Assembly: GCA_023807065.1 (NCBI GenBank)
Contig: JAJJLU010000366.1
Coordinates: forward strand, 1 to 64,000
DNA length: 64,000 nt
Origin: Isotricha intestinalis
Lineage: Eukaryota > Ciliophora > Litostomatea > Vestibuliferida > Isotrichidae
Reading direction: 5' to 3'
The translations under genes and the position numbers were made by a program. Positions 19,231 through 28,608 of the stretch are shown one piece after another. A model generated the notes under the pieces. The model ran no database searches and was not told where the DNA came from. It saw nothing but the letters and a program-made list of their open reading frames with translations. Within the stretch, counting starts at the first letter, position 1. Every line of letters begins with the position of its first letter.

Positions 19231-20502
19231 TTATACAAATTTATTCATTTTATTTTCATTTAACAACCTTATAAATTCCCTTTTAACAATACTTCCCATT
19301 TTTCCAATTTCACTAAATTCTCCATTATAAAAGAAACAATTATCAAAAATCAAATCAACATCAAAACAAAATTCTTTAAAATTCGTATATTGTCTTTTTC
19401 TAATTTTTTTTTTAATAGTAGAAAAATCCATTGGTTTCTTAATGATATCATAATAATGAAGAGCATTATTTTCAATTGGATCAACAGGAAATTTAAAAAT
19501 TTCTGTTTCAGGTAATTTTAATAATTCATTTATTACTTTTAATGCTTCTGGTTCCCAACTTTCATAAAATAAAAGTTCTTTATTTAATGAATATACTTCA
19601 TTTATTAAATATTCTTTATCATCTAATAATTTTTCTATGGTAGGATAATTAAATTTTAATGATTGAATTTCTTCTGAATTTAATTGTGTTTTTATTCCAT
19701 TTTTATCTATGTGAACTAAAAAGTATTTATTCTGTTGTTGTATTTTCATTATTTGTTCTGTTTCATTTTTGTCTTTTAATATTTTATCTTCTTCTTCATT
19801 TAATTTTGTTTTTTTAGAATAAATACCAGATTGAGATTTTTTACTATATTCAATAGCTCCTTTTTCTTCTAAAAATTCTATTATTTTTTTGACATTAATT
19901 TTCTTTGATTTTGTTAAAGGAGTAATTCTATAATTGTCAACTTTATTAATATTAATCCCTTTTTCAACTAAAAATTTAATTATTTCCAAATTTGATTTTT
20001 GAATAGCTAAAAATAAACAATTTTGTCCTTTATTATCTTCAATATTAATATTACAATTTTTTTCATATAAAAATTTAACCATATCAATATTATTACTTTT
20101 AACAGCATAAAACATTAAATTTCTTCCATTTCTGTCAATATCATTAATACTCATTTCCATTTCATTAATAAGAAATTTAGCAATATTTATTTTTCCTTCT
20201 TCAACAACATAAAATAAACAAGTTCTATCCATTCTATCTTTATGATTTAAATTAATTTTTAACTGATATAAATGAATAAATATTTGTAAAGCTTGTTCTT
20301 CATTATTAATTTTAAAACAATAAAAAAAAGCATTTTTTCTATCTAAATCTAAAATATCTTTAAATTGATGATTATATCTAAAATATACTGTTTTTATATA
20401 TTGCCAATTGCCTGTTTCTATTGAATTTAATATATTATTCATTTCTCTTTGCTTTTCATTTGGTTCTTGATTTCTTCTATCTAATAAAATTGTTTTATAC
20501 AT
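19231..20502 (-). CDS. Ankyrin-repeat bromodomain protein (BDP1-like)
   Basis: A 423-residue protein with about four ankyrin repeats at roughly residues 65-230 (for example GRNLMFYAVKSNNIDMVKFL and GQNCLFLAIQKSNLEIIKFL), then a polar linker, then a bromodomain at about 315-420. The bromodomain shows FPVDP in the ZA loop, YYDIIKKPMDF, and the Tyr-Asn pair in NCFFYNG that holds acetyl-lysine. The same N-ankyrin/C-bromodomain order is known for BDP1 of Plasmodium and Toxoplasma, a reader of acetylated histones at promoters. The call is inferred from architecture and key residues. The start codon lies only 54 nt from the stop of the PDI gene upstream. Confidence 0.85.
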   Translation of the reverse strand: MYKTILLDRRNQEPNEKQREMNNILNSIETGNWQYIKTVYFRYNHQFKDILDLDRKNAFFYCFKINNEEQALQIFIHLYQLKINLNHKDRMDRTCLFYVVEEGKINIAKFLINEMEMSINDIDRNGRNLMFYAVKSNNIDMVKFLYEKNCNINIEDNKGQNCLFLAIQKSNLEIIKFLVEKGININKVDNYRITPLTKSKKINVKKIIEFLEEKGAIEYSKKSQSGIYSKKTKLNEEEDKILKDKNETEQIMKIQQQNKYFLVHIDKNGIKTQLNSEEIQSLKFNYPTIEKLLDDKEYLINEVYSLNKELLFYESWEPEALKVINELLKLPETEIFKFPVDPIENNALHYYDIIKKPMDFSTIKKKIRKRQYTNFKEFCFDVDLIFDNCFFYNGEFSEIGKMGSIVKREFIRLLNENKMNKFV

Positions 20503-20556
20503 TTTTTTTAATTTTTTTTATTTAAAATTAATTAATTTTTAAATGATGGAAAATTT

Positions 20557-22863
20557 TTATTTAGAGTTTTTCCTTTTACTTCCTCTTTTTTTTTTATTAG
20601 ATTGTTTTTTTTCTTCTCCTTTGCGTTCATCTTCTTTTTTAGGAGCATCTACTTTAGGTTCTTCTACTTTTTTAGGTTCTTCTACTTTTTTAGGTTCTTC
20701 TACTTTAGGTTTTTCAACTTTAGGTTCTTCTACTTTAGGTGCTTCGACTTTAGGTTTTTCTGTTTTTGGTTCTTCTACTTTGGGTTTTTCTACTTTTGGT
20801 TCTTCGACTTTAGGTTTTTCTACTTTTTTAGGTTTTTCAACTTTAGGTTCTTCTGCTTTAGGTTCGTCGACTTTAGGTTTTTCTACTTTAGGTTCTTCTA
20901 CTTTGGGTTTTTCTGTTTTAGGTTCTTCTACTTTGGGTTTTTCTGTTTTAGGTTCTTCTACTTTGGGTTTTTCTACTTTAGGTTCTTCTACTTTGGGTTT
21001 TTCTACTTTAGGTTCTTCTACTTTAGGTTTTTCTACTTTTTTAGGTTTTTCTACTTTAGGTTCTTCTACTTTTTTAGGTTCTTCTACTTTAGGTTTTTCT
21101 GTTTTTGGTTCTTCGACTTTAGGTTTTTCTACTTTAGGTTCTTCGACTTTTTTAGGTTTTTCTACTTTGGGTTCTTCTACTTTTTTAGGTTCTTCTACTT
21201 TGGGTTTTTCTACTTTAGGTTCTTCTACTTTAGGTTCTTCTACTTTTTTAGGTTTTTCTACTTTAGGTTCTTCTACTTTTTTAGGTTCTTCTACTTTGGG
21301 TTTTTCTACTTTAGGTTCTTCTTTTTTAGATTTTTCATCTTGAGGTTGTTTTTCTTTAGAAGGTATATTAATAACCTCAACATTAACTTCTTTTCCATCA
21401 AAAGTAACTTTATTTCCAGCATTTTGAACAATGAAATTAGTCATATCATCTAAACTTCTATCTCCCTCATATCTAACACCTTTATTTTTTTTATTTCCTT
21501 TCTTATAAAAAATTAAAGTAGGATATCCACTTATATTTTCATATTCCAAATGATTATCAACCATATTAAACTCAGCAATTCTAACATTATCTTTAAACTT
21601 TGAAAATCTCTTAGCTAATTCTTCATAAGTAGGAGCGAGTTTTTTACAATGACCACAATAAGGAGCATAAAATTTAACAAAAACATCTTTATCATTTTCA
21701 ATAACTTCCTTCATGAAAGTTTTACCAACAACTTTAAAAACATCTTTTTGTTCAGTTGGAATTTCTTCTGATTTAGGAACAGCTTTAAATTTACCATTAA
21801 AGTAATCTTCAACAAATTTTTTTACATTATTTTCATTAAAAGTTCCATTTAAATACCATTTTTGATAATCCCCATATTGAGTATCAATTATACAAATTTT
21901 AGGATAATTATTATCTGGATGTGCAATATAATCTTCATAATTTTTATTTTTTTCTCCATCAAATAATGCAACATAAAATTCTTTCTTTCTATAATTTTTA
22001 GCTATATTAAAGAAAAATTGTTCATATTTTTGTCTTTCATTTTCTTTAACATTAACAAATAGAACTGGTTTTTTTCTATTTTGAAATAGTTTAACTCCTT
22101 CATTACCACTCATAATATAAGGATATTTATGCAATTGATTTAATTCTTTAATTGTATTTTTATCTATTTTTTTTTCGCTATAATGAATTCTTTCGTCATG
22201 GGAAGTAAACATTGCAATTGAGTTTGGTTTTGCTTTATATTCTTTAATAATTTTTTCATCTTTAACATGACCATAAATATGATTAAAATCTTTTTCAGCT
22301 TTTGCTTTAATTATATTTATTTCATCTGGATTATTACCAAAGTAAATATAAGATATTTTATTATTATTTTCAAATTCTTTCTTAATTTGTTCAACAGAAT
22401 TAATTTCTCTTAAAGGATTAACTTTCTTTCTATAAATCCATTCAATAAAATCATCTTTAGAACCTAAATTACCATTATAAGTAGAAAATTCTTTTCCGTA
22501 ATTAGAAAAATAAATAATTGTAGGAAATCCTCTGATTCCATATTTTGTTAATAAATTTCTATAAAAATCACCATTAACACTTGCAAATAGGAAATTATAT
22601 TTTTTTGCTTCTTTACTTGCTTCTGCAAATTTTGGAAATGCTCTTTTACAATGAGGACACCAATGAGCAAAGAATAATATTAATACATTTTCATTTGATG
22701 TTATTGCTTCTTCATATGTATTTTCTGATAAATATGCTACTCCATCTATTATTGGGAAATGAACTGGAGTTTCTACTTTAAAATTTTCAAAGTGAAAGTA
22801 ATCTAAGATAGGACGAGATGATATTGATATTACTATTGTCATCAAAATAATTGATGATTTCAT
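20557..22863 (-). CDS. Protein disulfide isomerase with repeat tail
   Basis: A 768-residue protein with a hydrophobic signal sequence (about 1-16) and two catalytic thioredoxin domains: one with Cys69-Pro-His-Cys72 and one with Cys403-Gly-His-Cys406 in YAPYCGHCKK. Two inactive thioredoxin-like domains probably lie between, giving an a-b-b'-a' PDI layout. It should form and reshuffle disulfides in the secretory pathway. From about residue 515 to 741 the tail is a degenerate repeat of Lys-Val-Glu-Glu-Pro-Lys-Val-Glu-Lys-Pro. The protein ends in a Lys/Arg-rich stretch (NKKKRGSKRKNSK) with no KDEL- or HDEL-type retrieval signal. The first active site CPHC is atypical for PDI and more like DsbA. 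Confidence 0.9.
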   Translation of the reverse strand: MKSSIILMTIVISISSRPILDYFHFENFKVETPVHFPIIDGVAYLSENTYEEAITSNENVLILFFAHWCPHCKRAFPKFAEASKEAKKYNFLFASVNGDFYRNLLTKYGIRGFPTIIYFSNYGKEFSTYNGNLGSKDDFIEWIYRKKVNPLREINSVEQIKKEFENNNKISYIYFGNNPDEINIIKAKAEKDFNHIYGHVKDEKIIKEYKAKPNSIAMFTSHDERIHYSEKKIDKNTIKELNQLHKYPYIMSGNEGVKLFQNRKKPVLFVNVKENERQKYEQFFFNIAKNYRKKEFYVALFDGEKNKNYEDYIAHPDNNYPKICIIDTQYGDYQKWYLNGTFNENNVKKFVEDYFNGKFKAVPKSEEIPTEQKDVFKVVGKTFMKEVIENDKDVFVKFYAPYCGHCKKLAPTYEELAKRFSKFKDNVRIAEFNMVDNHLEYENISGYPTLIFYKKGNKKNKGVRYEGDRSLDDMTNFIVQNAGNKVTFDGKEVNVEVINIPSKEKQPQDEKSKKEEPKVEKPKVEEPKKVEEPKVEKPKKVEEPKVEEPKVEKPKVEEPKKVEEPKVEKPKKVEEPKVEKPKVEEPKTEKPKVEEPKKVEEPKVEKPKKVEKPKVEEPKVEKPKVEEPKVEKPKVEEPKTEKPKVEEPKTEKPKVEEPKVEKPKVDEPKAEEPKVEKPKKVEKPKVEEPKVEKPKVEEPKTEKPKVEAPKVEEPKVEKPKVEEPKKVEEPKKVEEPKVDAPKKEDERKGEEKKQSNKKKRGSKRKNSK
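20640..21322 (-). repeat. In-frame tandem repeat encoding the PDI tail
   Basis: Roughly 680 bp of degenerate 15/30-bp units encode five-residue blocks of the type (K)VEEP-K and VEKP-K. Third-position variants and occasional extra Lys codons show that the units have diverged while staying in frame. On the plus strand the same repeats leave two long frames open, which are by-products of the periodicity. Copy number is likely to vary between alleles. Confidence 0.9.
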
Positions 22864-23248
22864 TTTTATTTATGAATTATTTGATATCAAATGAATTTTT
22901 TATTTTTTTTTTTGATTTATTATTTTTTATTATTTTTTTATTTAAATTAAATTGAAAGAAAAAAGATTTGGTTTAAAAATTCAAATATATTCATATTTAT
23001 ATATTATTTAGGTTAGAATAAGTCTTAAAAAATCAAAAAAAAACAAATAAAAATTGAAAATAAATTCAAAACTCCTTAAAAGTTTAAAAATAATATAAAA
23101 AAAATCATTAAAAAATAGAAGAAAGCTTTTATCCTTAAGAAAGTCAAAAACCATTTGATTCAAACATAGAAAATCCTTCATTTGGACACTCCAATTTCCC
23201 AATTAACCCAGAAACAGAAAAAATAGAAGATGAAAATAAAAAAAAATT
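22864..23248. other. Spacer with a possible coding fragment
   Basis: This stretch lies between the PDI start and the CapZ-beta remnant. A plus-strand stretch near 23155-23240 reads NIENPSFGHSNFPINPETEK and continues with IEDENKKKLWKK, which is coding-like, but it has no start and shifts frame before the CapZ part. It may be a fragment of another dead gene or a lost N-terminal part. Confidence 0.35.
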
Positions 23249-24101
23249 ATGGAAAAAAAAGTATATGCTTTAGCAAATCCAATGTTAAAAGAATATATTC
23301 AATTAAACAAGCTTCTCCCTTTTAATGACATTGATAAAACATAGAAGCAATATCAATAGTTATATATGAAAACGATGATTTACTGATTGAATTTCTTAAG
23401 AAAATAGACAATATAACAAAAATATGTAAAGAAGAGACAGAAGGAGAATTTATAATATGTGACAGAATCATGATGATGATTCATATAGTTCTTCATATTA
23501 CAATAAGTATTTCCCTCCAATAGAAGAAGGAAATATCCTTCATAACAATTGAGGAAATTAGAAGAACAATTAAATAAAATATTTACAAATTAGGCAAATG
23601 CTTTTTATTCTCCTCAGTCATTCATATCAGTCTATTATTGGGATTTATGATAAAATCCAAATGATGGTTTTGGTGTTGCTGTTCTTATTAAACATTCTGT
23701 TAAAAGTGAAAGTATGCATTTTGGATTGTAGGATAGTTCTAATATTTTTACTGTTAATTTTAGTGATGGAGGAAAAAAAGATATATACTTTAATTACTAC
23801 TGTTACTTTAACTATGGCTTTTTCTAATAATACTTGTGGAAATGTTTCTTTAAGTGGTTCCCTCACCAGAAATATTTCTGTTGAAAAAAATGAGAAAGAA
23901 TTTTATAGTGTTGAACATATTGAAAATATTGGGAAAATGGTTGAGGATTTAGAAAGTAATATTAGTAATATTTTAGATGCTATTTATATCATTAAATCTA
24001 AGGAAATTATTGATACATCCAGACTCAATCCTATTTTGTGAAACCTTGGTATTGCTTAAGCTATGGCACTTAAAATGTTGTTTTTGGGAATGAAGAAATA
24101 A
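23249..24101 (+). pseudogene. Decayed F-actin capping protein subunit beta gene
   Basis: Reading through four or five frame changes recovers the order of CapZ-beta: LNKLLPFNDID (family RLPPQQIEK), DDLLIEFLKKIDN, then NHDDDSYSSSYYNKYFPP (family [20 protein letters not shown]), then FISVYYWDL, DGFGVAVLIKHS and DSSNIFTVNF. The C-terminal part keeps NVSLSGSLTRNISVEKNE, HIENIGKMVEDLESNISNIL and IKSKEIIDTSRLNP. The beta subunit pairs with alpha to cap barbed ends of actin filaments. In-frame stops include TGA-TAA at 23648-23653 after WDL, TAG at 23729, TGA at 24039 and a TAA near the end. Shifts occur near 23341, 23465, 23550-23597 and 23780. It is clearly non-functional; an intact copy probably exists elsewhere. 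Confidence 0.82.
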
Positions 24102-24261
24102 ATTGTTTTTTTTTTGTTTTTTTATGTATTGTTTAAATGATAAGATTTTTAATTTAATAATAATTAAAAAAATTAATTATATATATGTTAATTTTTCATA
24201 TATTGGAGTTTTGAATTAGAAAAAAATAAACAAAATTAAATAATATATTATTCTTTTGTTT

Positions 24262-25434
24262 TCAATCTAATAAATCATCAATATCAATTTCTTCCTTAAC
24301 ATCAATTTTTTTAGCTTCTTCTTTTTTTTCATTAACTTTAACAGTAGTTTTAGTATAATTGTTATTAGTATTCTCATTTTCATTAAGTTGTTGTTTTTTA
24401 GCTAAATCACCTTTAATATCAGAGATAATTTTCAAATTATTTTCAGCATAAGCAGTTAATAATTCATCTTTTTTATTTCTTCTATTAATATCAGGGAAAA
24501 TAGAAAAATGATGAAAATCAACAATTTTATTCCTAATTTTACCTTCATGTGTAATAGCAAATAAATCATGATTTAATTTTTTATTTTTATTTAATTTCAA
24601 ATTAAAATTATTATAAGAATTTTTCCCATTTAATTCAGATTGAATAACTTTAGTCATATGAATTATTCTTTGACAAGATGCAGATTTTAGAGTATTTAAT
24701 CCATTATTTTTATCATATAAATCTACATGAGTATTTATTTTAGAAACATATCTACTTGTTAAAAGATTATCTCCATTAATATAATTGTCTAATGATTCAG
24801 TTTGATACCTTTTTTTTTCTCTTAATTGTTTTAATTTATATGCTGGTGATGTTTCATCTAATAATTGGTAATGAAGAGCTCTTTTTTTCTTTTTCTCTTT
24901 TTTACTTTTTTTATCATTTTGCTTATTATTAATACTTGGATTAATAATATTAAATATTTGTTCAAATTTTTCCTTTGTTTTTTCGTTTAATGTTGGATTT
25001 TTATATAAACTTGAAATTGTTGATTTATTACTTTTATCGTCGATTGTTTGTTGAGTAGAAAAATAATTAAATTTACTTTTAAAACTATCTTTTGCCTTTT
25101 CTAATGTTAGTAAATTATTTCTTGTATTTTTTTGTTTCAAATAAGAATTTTCTATATTTGTTGTTTTATAATTTGAATAGTGAATATTATTATATATTGA
25201 TGTTAACATTTCATTTTTTAATTTTTGAAATTTTTCACTGTTCATTGATGAATTGTTTTGAATTGTTGATTTTTTATCAGAAAATGAATTTAAATAATCT
25301 AATGCTGAAGAATATTTATTCTTTATTTTTTTATCTATCGAATCCATATTTGTATCATTCATTGATTTAAGAGAATTGAAATCAAGACTAAGAGTTTTAC
25401 TTTTAGATTTAATTTTTTGATTTTCTGAATTCAT
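24262..25434 (-). CDS. Lys/Asn/Ser-rich protein, function unknown
   Basis: A 390-residue, mostly polar protein with no domain that I recognise. The stretch around residues 184-205 is very Lys-rich (KKSKKEKKKKRALHY) and could act as a nuclear signal. The C-terminus is acidic (KKEEAKKIDVKEEIDIDDLLD in two parts). It reads as largely disordered with short helices. It ends with TGA, and its start lies 70 nt from the divergent coiled-coil gene, so the two probably share a promoter region. Confidence 0.65.
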   Translation of the reverse strand: MNSENQKIKSKSKTLSLDFNSLKSMNDTNMDSIDKKIKNKYSSALDYLNSFSDKKSTIQNNSSMNSEKFQKLKNEMLTSIYNNIHYSNYKTTNIENSYLKQKNTRNNLLTLEKAKDSFKSKFNYFSTQQTIDDKSNKSTISSLYKNPTLNEKTKEKFEQIFNIINPSINNKQNDKKSKKEKKKKRALHYQLLDETSPAYKLKQLREKKRYQTESLDNYINGDNLLTSRYVSKINTHVDLYDKNNGLNTLKSASCQRIIHMTKVIQSELNGKNSYNNFNLKLNKNKKLNHDLFAITHEGKIRNKIVDFHHFSIFPDINRRNKKDELLTAYAENNLKIISDIKGDLAKKQQLNENENTNNNYTKTTVKVNEKKEEAKKIDVKEEIDIDDLLD

Positions 25435-25504
25435 TTTTATTAAAATTCATAAAAATTAAAAAATAACTAAAGATTATAATTTAAAATAAAACTGTAATTA
25501 AAAA

Positions 25505-27025
25505 ATGAATACAAATGAAAATGAATCAACAATTTTAACACTTTTAGAAAATTCAAATTCAGGTTTTGAAAGATTAATATATCAAATCGCAAAAACATTA
25601 AAATTAAAATATAAAAAAATATTTAAAACAACAAATTATAATGATGAAGAATTATTAGATGATATAGAAAATATATTAATTCAAAATAAACTTCCTACAA
25701 ATTTAAATGGAGCTTTAAGACCAATTGAAAATTATATTTTACCAAAAATAAAAATTCGATGTCCTGAATCTCCTAAAATTTTTATAAGACCAGAACCAGT
25801 AATAATTGATAAATATGAGGAAGAAGAAAATGATCCAATTAAAAAAGAAGAATTATTAAAAGAAAAAAGATTATTAGAATTAGAAAAATTAAAAGAAAAA
25901 GCAATATTAAGAAAAGAACATTTAAAAAAATTAACTCAAAAAAAAAAATTAGGAATTAATAGATTAAAAAAAATAAAAGTTGAAATTCCAGAAAATAAAC
26001 CTCATGAATTAATTGATAAATATAAACAAAGAGTTTTATATGATCAAAGAGCAAAATTAATAAAAAAAGAAAATGAAATGTATGAATTAGAACAAAAGAA
26101 AAAAAAAGAAGAATTAAAAGAAAAATTTTTAGAAAATCAAAGATATTTATTAAAGCAAATGAGTGATAAAAGAGAACAAAAAATAAATGAAATTAAAGAA
26201 AATAATTATTATATAAATAAAGAATATGAAGATTTAAAGGAATATCAAGAACAACAAAGAAAAAAAAATAATGAAAAAATTGAAAAAATTCGTGAATTCC
26301 AAATAGATTTAGCATATGCTTTAAAAGAAAAAGAAGAAAAGAAAAAAATGCTTAAAATTGAAGAAGATAAAATTAATGCATCTATATTAAAATTAAATGA
26401 AAAAAATAATTTAGAAGCAATACAAAAAGAAAAAGAAAAAAAGCAAAAAATAAAAGAAATATTACAAAAAGCAGAAAAGGAAAATTTAAATATGATAAAA
26501 AATAAAAAAAATGAACAATTAAAAGAAGATTTAAAATTATTTAAAATTAATGAAGAAATGAATAAAAAAAAAGATATTGAACAAGATATTAAAGAAAAAG
26601 TTAAAAAAAGAGAAAAATATCAAAATTACGTTCATAATATTGTTTCAAAAATATATAAAATCCATGATAGACAAGTGGATGATTATTATGATAAAATTAT
26701 ATTAAGTGGAAAACAAAATAATAAAAATTATAGAAATAAAAATGATTATATTCAAGCTGATAATATTAGAAAAAATAAAATTGAAGAAATAAGAAAAAGT
26801 TTAGATGATGATATTTTAAGGAAAAAACAAAGTTTAATTAATGACAAAGAAAATAATTTAAAATATAGAAATGAAATGAAAAGAAGTTATAAAAATTATT
26901 TAACTGAAAAAGAGAATTTAAAAAAGCAAAAAATGGAAGAATATGAACAATATAAAAAGGATCTTGAAGAACAAATAAGAGAAAATAAAAATAGAGAATT
27001 AGATAAAATGAGATTTCAATATTAA
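25505..27025 (+). CDS. Long coiled-coil protein, cilia/cytoskeleton-like
   Basis: A 506-residue protein. Residues 1-110 are more ordered and contain a Pro-rich segment (CPESPKIFIRPEPVI). From about 115 to the end it is almost continuous charged alpha-helix rich in Lys, Glu and Leu with trichohyalin/plectin-like character. Such proteins in protists often sit in axonemes or basal bodies, but no family motif is decisive. No membrane segment or signal peptide is present. It is divergent from the preceding low-complexity gene. Confidence 0.75.
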   Translation: MNTNENESTILTLLENSNSGFERLIYQIAKTLKLKYKKIFKTTNYNDEELLDDIENILIQNKLPTNLNGALRPIENYILPKIKIRCPESPKIFIRPEPVIIDKYEEEENDPIKKEELLKEKRLLELEKLKEKAILRKEHLKKLTQKKKLGINRLKKIKVEIPENKPHELIDKYKQRVLYDQRAKLIKKENEMYELEQKKKKEELKEKFLENQRYLLKQMSDKREQKINEIKENNYYINKEYEDLKEYQEQQRKKNNEKIEKIREFQIDLAYALKEKEEKKKMLKIEEDKINASILKLNEKNNLEAIQKEKEKKQKIKEILQKAEKENLNMIKNKKNEQLKEDLKLFKINEEMNKKKDIEQDIKEKVKKREKYQNYVHNIVSKIYKIHDRQVDDYYDKIILSGKQNNKNYRNKNDYIQADNIRKNKIEEIRKSLDDDILRKKQSLINDKENNLKYRNEMKRSYKNYLTEKENLKKQKMEEYEQYKKDLEEQIRENKNRELDKMRFQY

Positions 27026-27226
27026 TAAATATTTAAAAATATATTAAAAATTTTGTTTATAATCAATCAAATATAAAAAAATATAATTAAAACAAAAAAA
27101 AAATAATAAATAACAGAATAAATAATTAAAAAAAGTTTAAAAGATATTTTTAATAAAAAATAAAGATATAAAAATTGATAAATCAATTAAATAAATATAA
27201 TTTAAAAAAATTAATTTTTTGAAATA

Positions 27227-27631
27227 ATGGGTTGCTGTGGAAATAGAGATGATAACATAGATGAAGATTTAAATGGAACTAGTACTGTAGAACAATTAAT
27301 TGATTCAATAAATGAACAATTACAAAAATTAAAATTAGAAAAAAGGGAAATCAAAAATTTTTTTTCAAATGAAAATGATGCAATTAATTTTGAACTGAAT
27401 AATAGAAGTGATATTAATTTAACAATTAGGAAAAAAAATGTTAATGATTTAATAACTACTTTGGAATATACAGTAAATAACCTAAAAAAATATGAAAATC
27501 AAATTAATTTTGGTGAAGTTTTTCCAATGATAAATGATTTATTTTATGTCATAAAATCAAAGCATGATCCTAGTGAAGGAATAAAACTTTTTTATAATGA
27601 ATTTAATGATTATATTACATCTTTAATATAA
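27227..27631 (+). CDS. Small putative acylated protein, unknown
   Basis: A 134-residue protein starting MGCCGN, a strong combined N-myristoylation (Gly2) and palmitoylation (Cys3, Cys4) context. The rest is helical and acidic, with a short amphipathic helix (EQLIDSINEQLQKLKLEKRE). No enzymatic motif is visible. It is probably a small membrane-attached helical protein. I do not recognise a family. Confidence 0.7.
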   Translation: MGCCGNRDDNIDEDLNGTSTVEQLIDSINEQLQKLKLEKREIKNFFSNENDAINFELNNRSDINLTIRKKNVNDLITTLEYTVNNLKKYENQINFGEVFPMINDLFYVIKSKHDPSEGIKLFYNEFNDYITSLI

Positions 27632-27971
27632 TTTAATAAAACAAAATAAAATACATTTATTTTATAATTGCTTATTTTTCCTTAACTAGAATCCTTCTTA
27701 GAATTATGTAAAAAAATTAAAGAATGAAAATCATATTTAAATGTATGTAATGTAAAGGACATAAGAAAAAGAATAAATAATAAAAAAAAAATTGAAAGTA
27801 ATTTATTTAAGGTTATTATTTATATTTTTAATTATATTTCTTTAAGTTAAAAAAATTAATGACTCAGAATTTGAAAGTAAATTAGTAAATATATTATTTA
27901 TATATTATTTTTTATTTTACTTCAAAATTATATAATTTTGGTATTCAAAAAAAAAATTTAAAGAAAAAAAA
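27632..27971. other. Intergenic spacer
   Basis: About 340 nt of A+T-rich sequence. One short coding-like plus-strand stretch (KKINDSEFESKLVNILF, about 27850-27900) occurs but has no start or continuation, and I give it no weight. Confidence 0.5.
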
Positions 27972-28547
27972 ATGTCAAATTTTACTTCAAATTCGAAAAA
28001 AAGAAAAAACTCATTTTCTTCTCAGAAAACATCAAATAAGAAAAATTTTGAAAAGAATATTAAAGTAGGAAATGAAATTGATTCAAAAATAATTAATCCA
28101 TTTTCTACAGAAGTAACATTTGGAAAAGCTAATATAGAAGGAAATGAATATGAAATAAGTTTTACTTGTGATAAAGACGAAAGTAAATTTTCAAATAATA
28201 CAAATGAAAAAATTCTTGATTTTTTAGAAAGAAAAGAATTTATTTATTATAATTATGATAATTTTTCAAAATGTGAAACTGATAATTTTTCTATTGATAA
28301 AACTAAAAAAAAATCAGTGGAAAATAAAAGAAATATATATAAAAATAAAATCAAAACTTATTTTAATAATATAAATATTTGGAAAATTCTATTTCTACTT
28401 TTAGTAGAATTTTTTATTGTGTTTTTAATTGTTATTAATGAATATGAAAAAAAGAAAATTAAAGTAATTAACTCAATTAAAAGCAATTTAGATTTTAAAT
28501 TTATATATGGAAATATAACTGAATTATCAAATAAATCATTTAATTAA
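27972..28547 (+). CDS. Single-pass membrane protein, unknown
   Basis: A 191-residue protein. A polar Ser/Lys/Asn-rich N-terminal 135 residues is followed by one strongly hydrophobic helix (ILFLLLVEFFIVFLIVI, about 138-154) and a short 35-residue C-terminal segment ending with two Asn-x-Ser/Thr sequons. With no signal peptide, it is probably a tail-proximal type II membrane protein. No domain is recognised. Its stop is 61 nt from that of the convergent TPR-PH gene. Confidence 0.65.
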   Translation: MSNFTSNSKKRKNSFSSQKTSNKKNFEKNIKVGNEIDSKIINPFSTEVTFGKANIEGNEYEISFTCDKDESKFSNNTNEKILDFLERKEFIYYNYDNFSKCETDNFSIDKTKKKSVENKRNIYKNKIKTYFNNINIWKILFLLLVEFFIVFLIVINEYEKKKIKVINSIKSNLDFKFIYGNITELSNKSFN

Positions 28548-28608
28548 ATATAAAAACTCAATTACAATTATAATATTTAATTATAATTTCAATTAAATTA
28601 AGAAAAAA

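Noticed and set aside
20543..21453. Two long plus-strand frames across the PDI repeat (Gly/Ser/Thr/Leu-rich and Phe/Arg-rich)
   Set aside because: They are antisense by-products of the 15/30-bp periodic repeat in the PDI tail; their composition is simply the repeat read in other frames, and neither has an independent domain.
23598..24041. A 147-codon plus-strand frame taken as an intact gene
   Set aside because: Its first half is out of frame with CapZ-beta homology, which continues in another frame upstream; only its second half is CapZ-like. It is part of the remnant.
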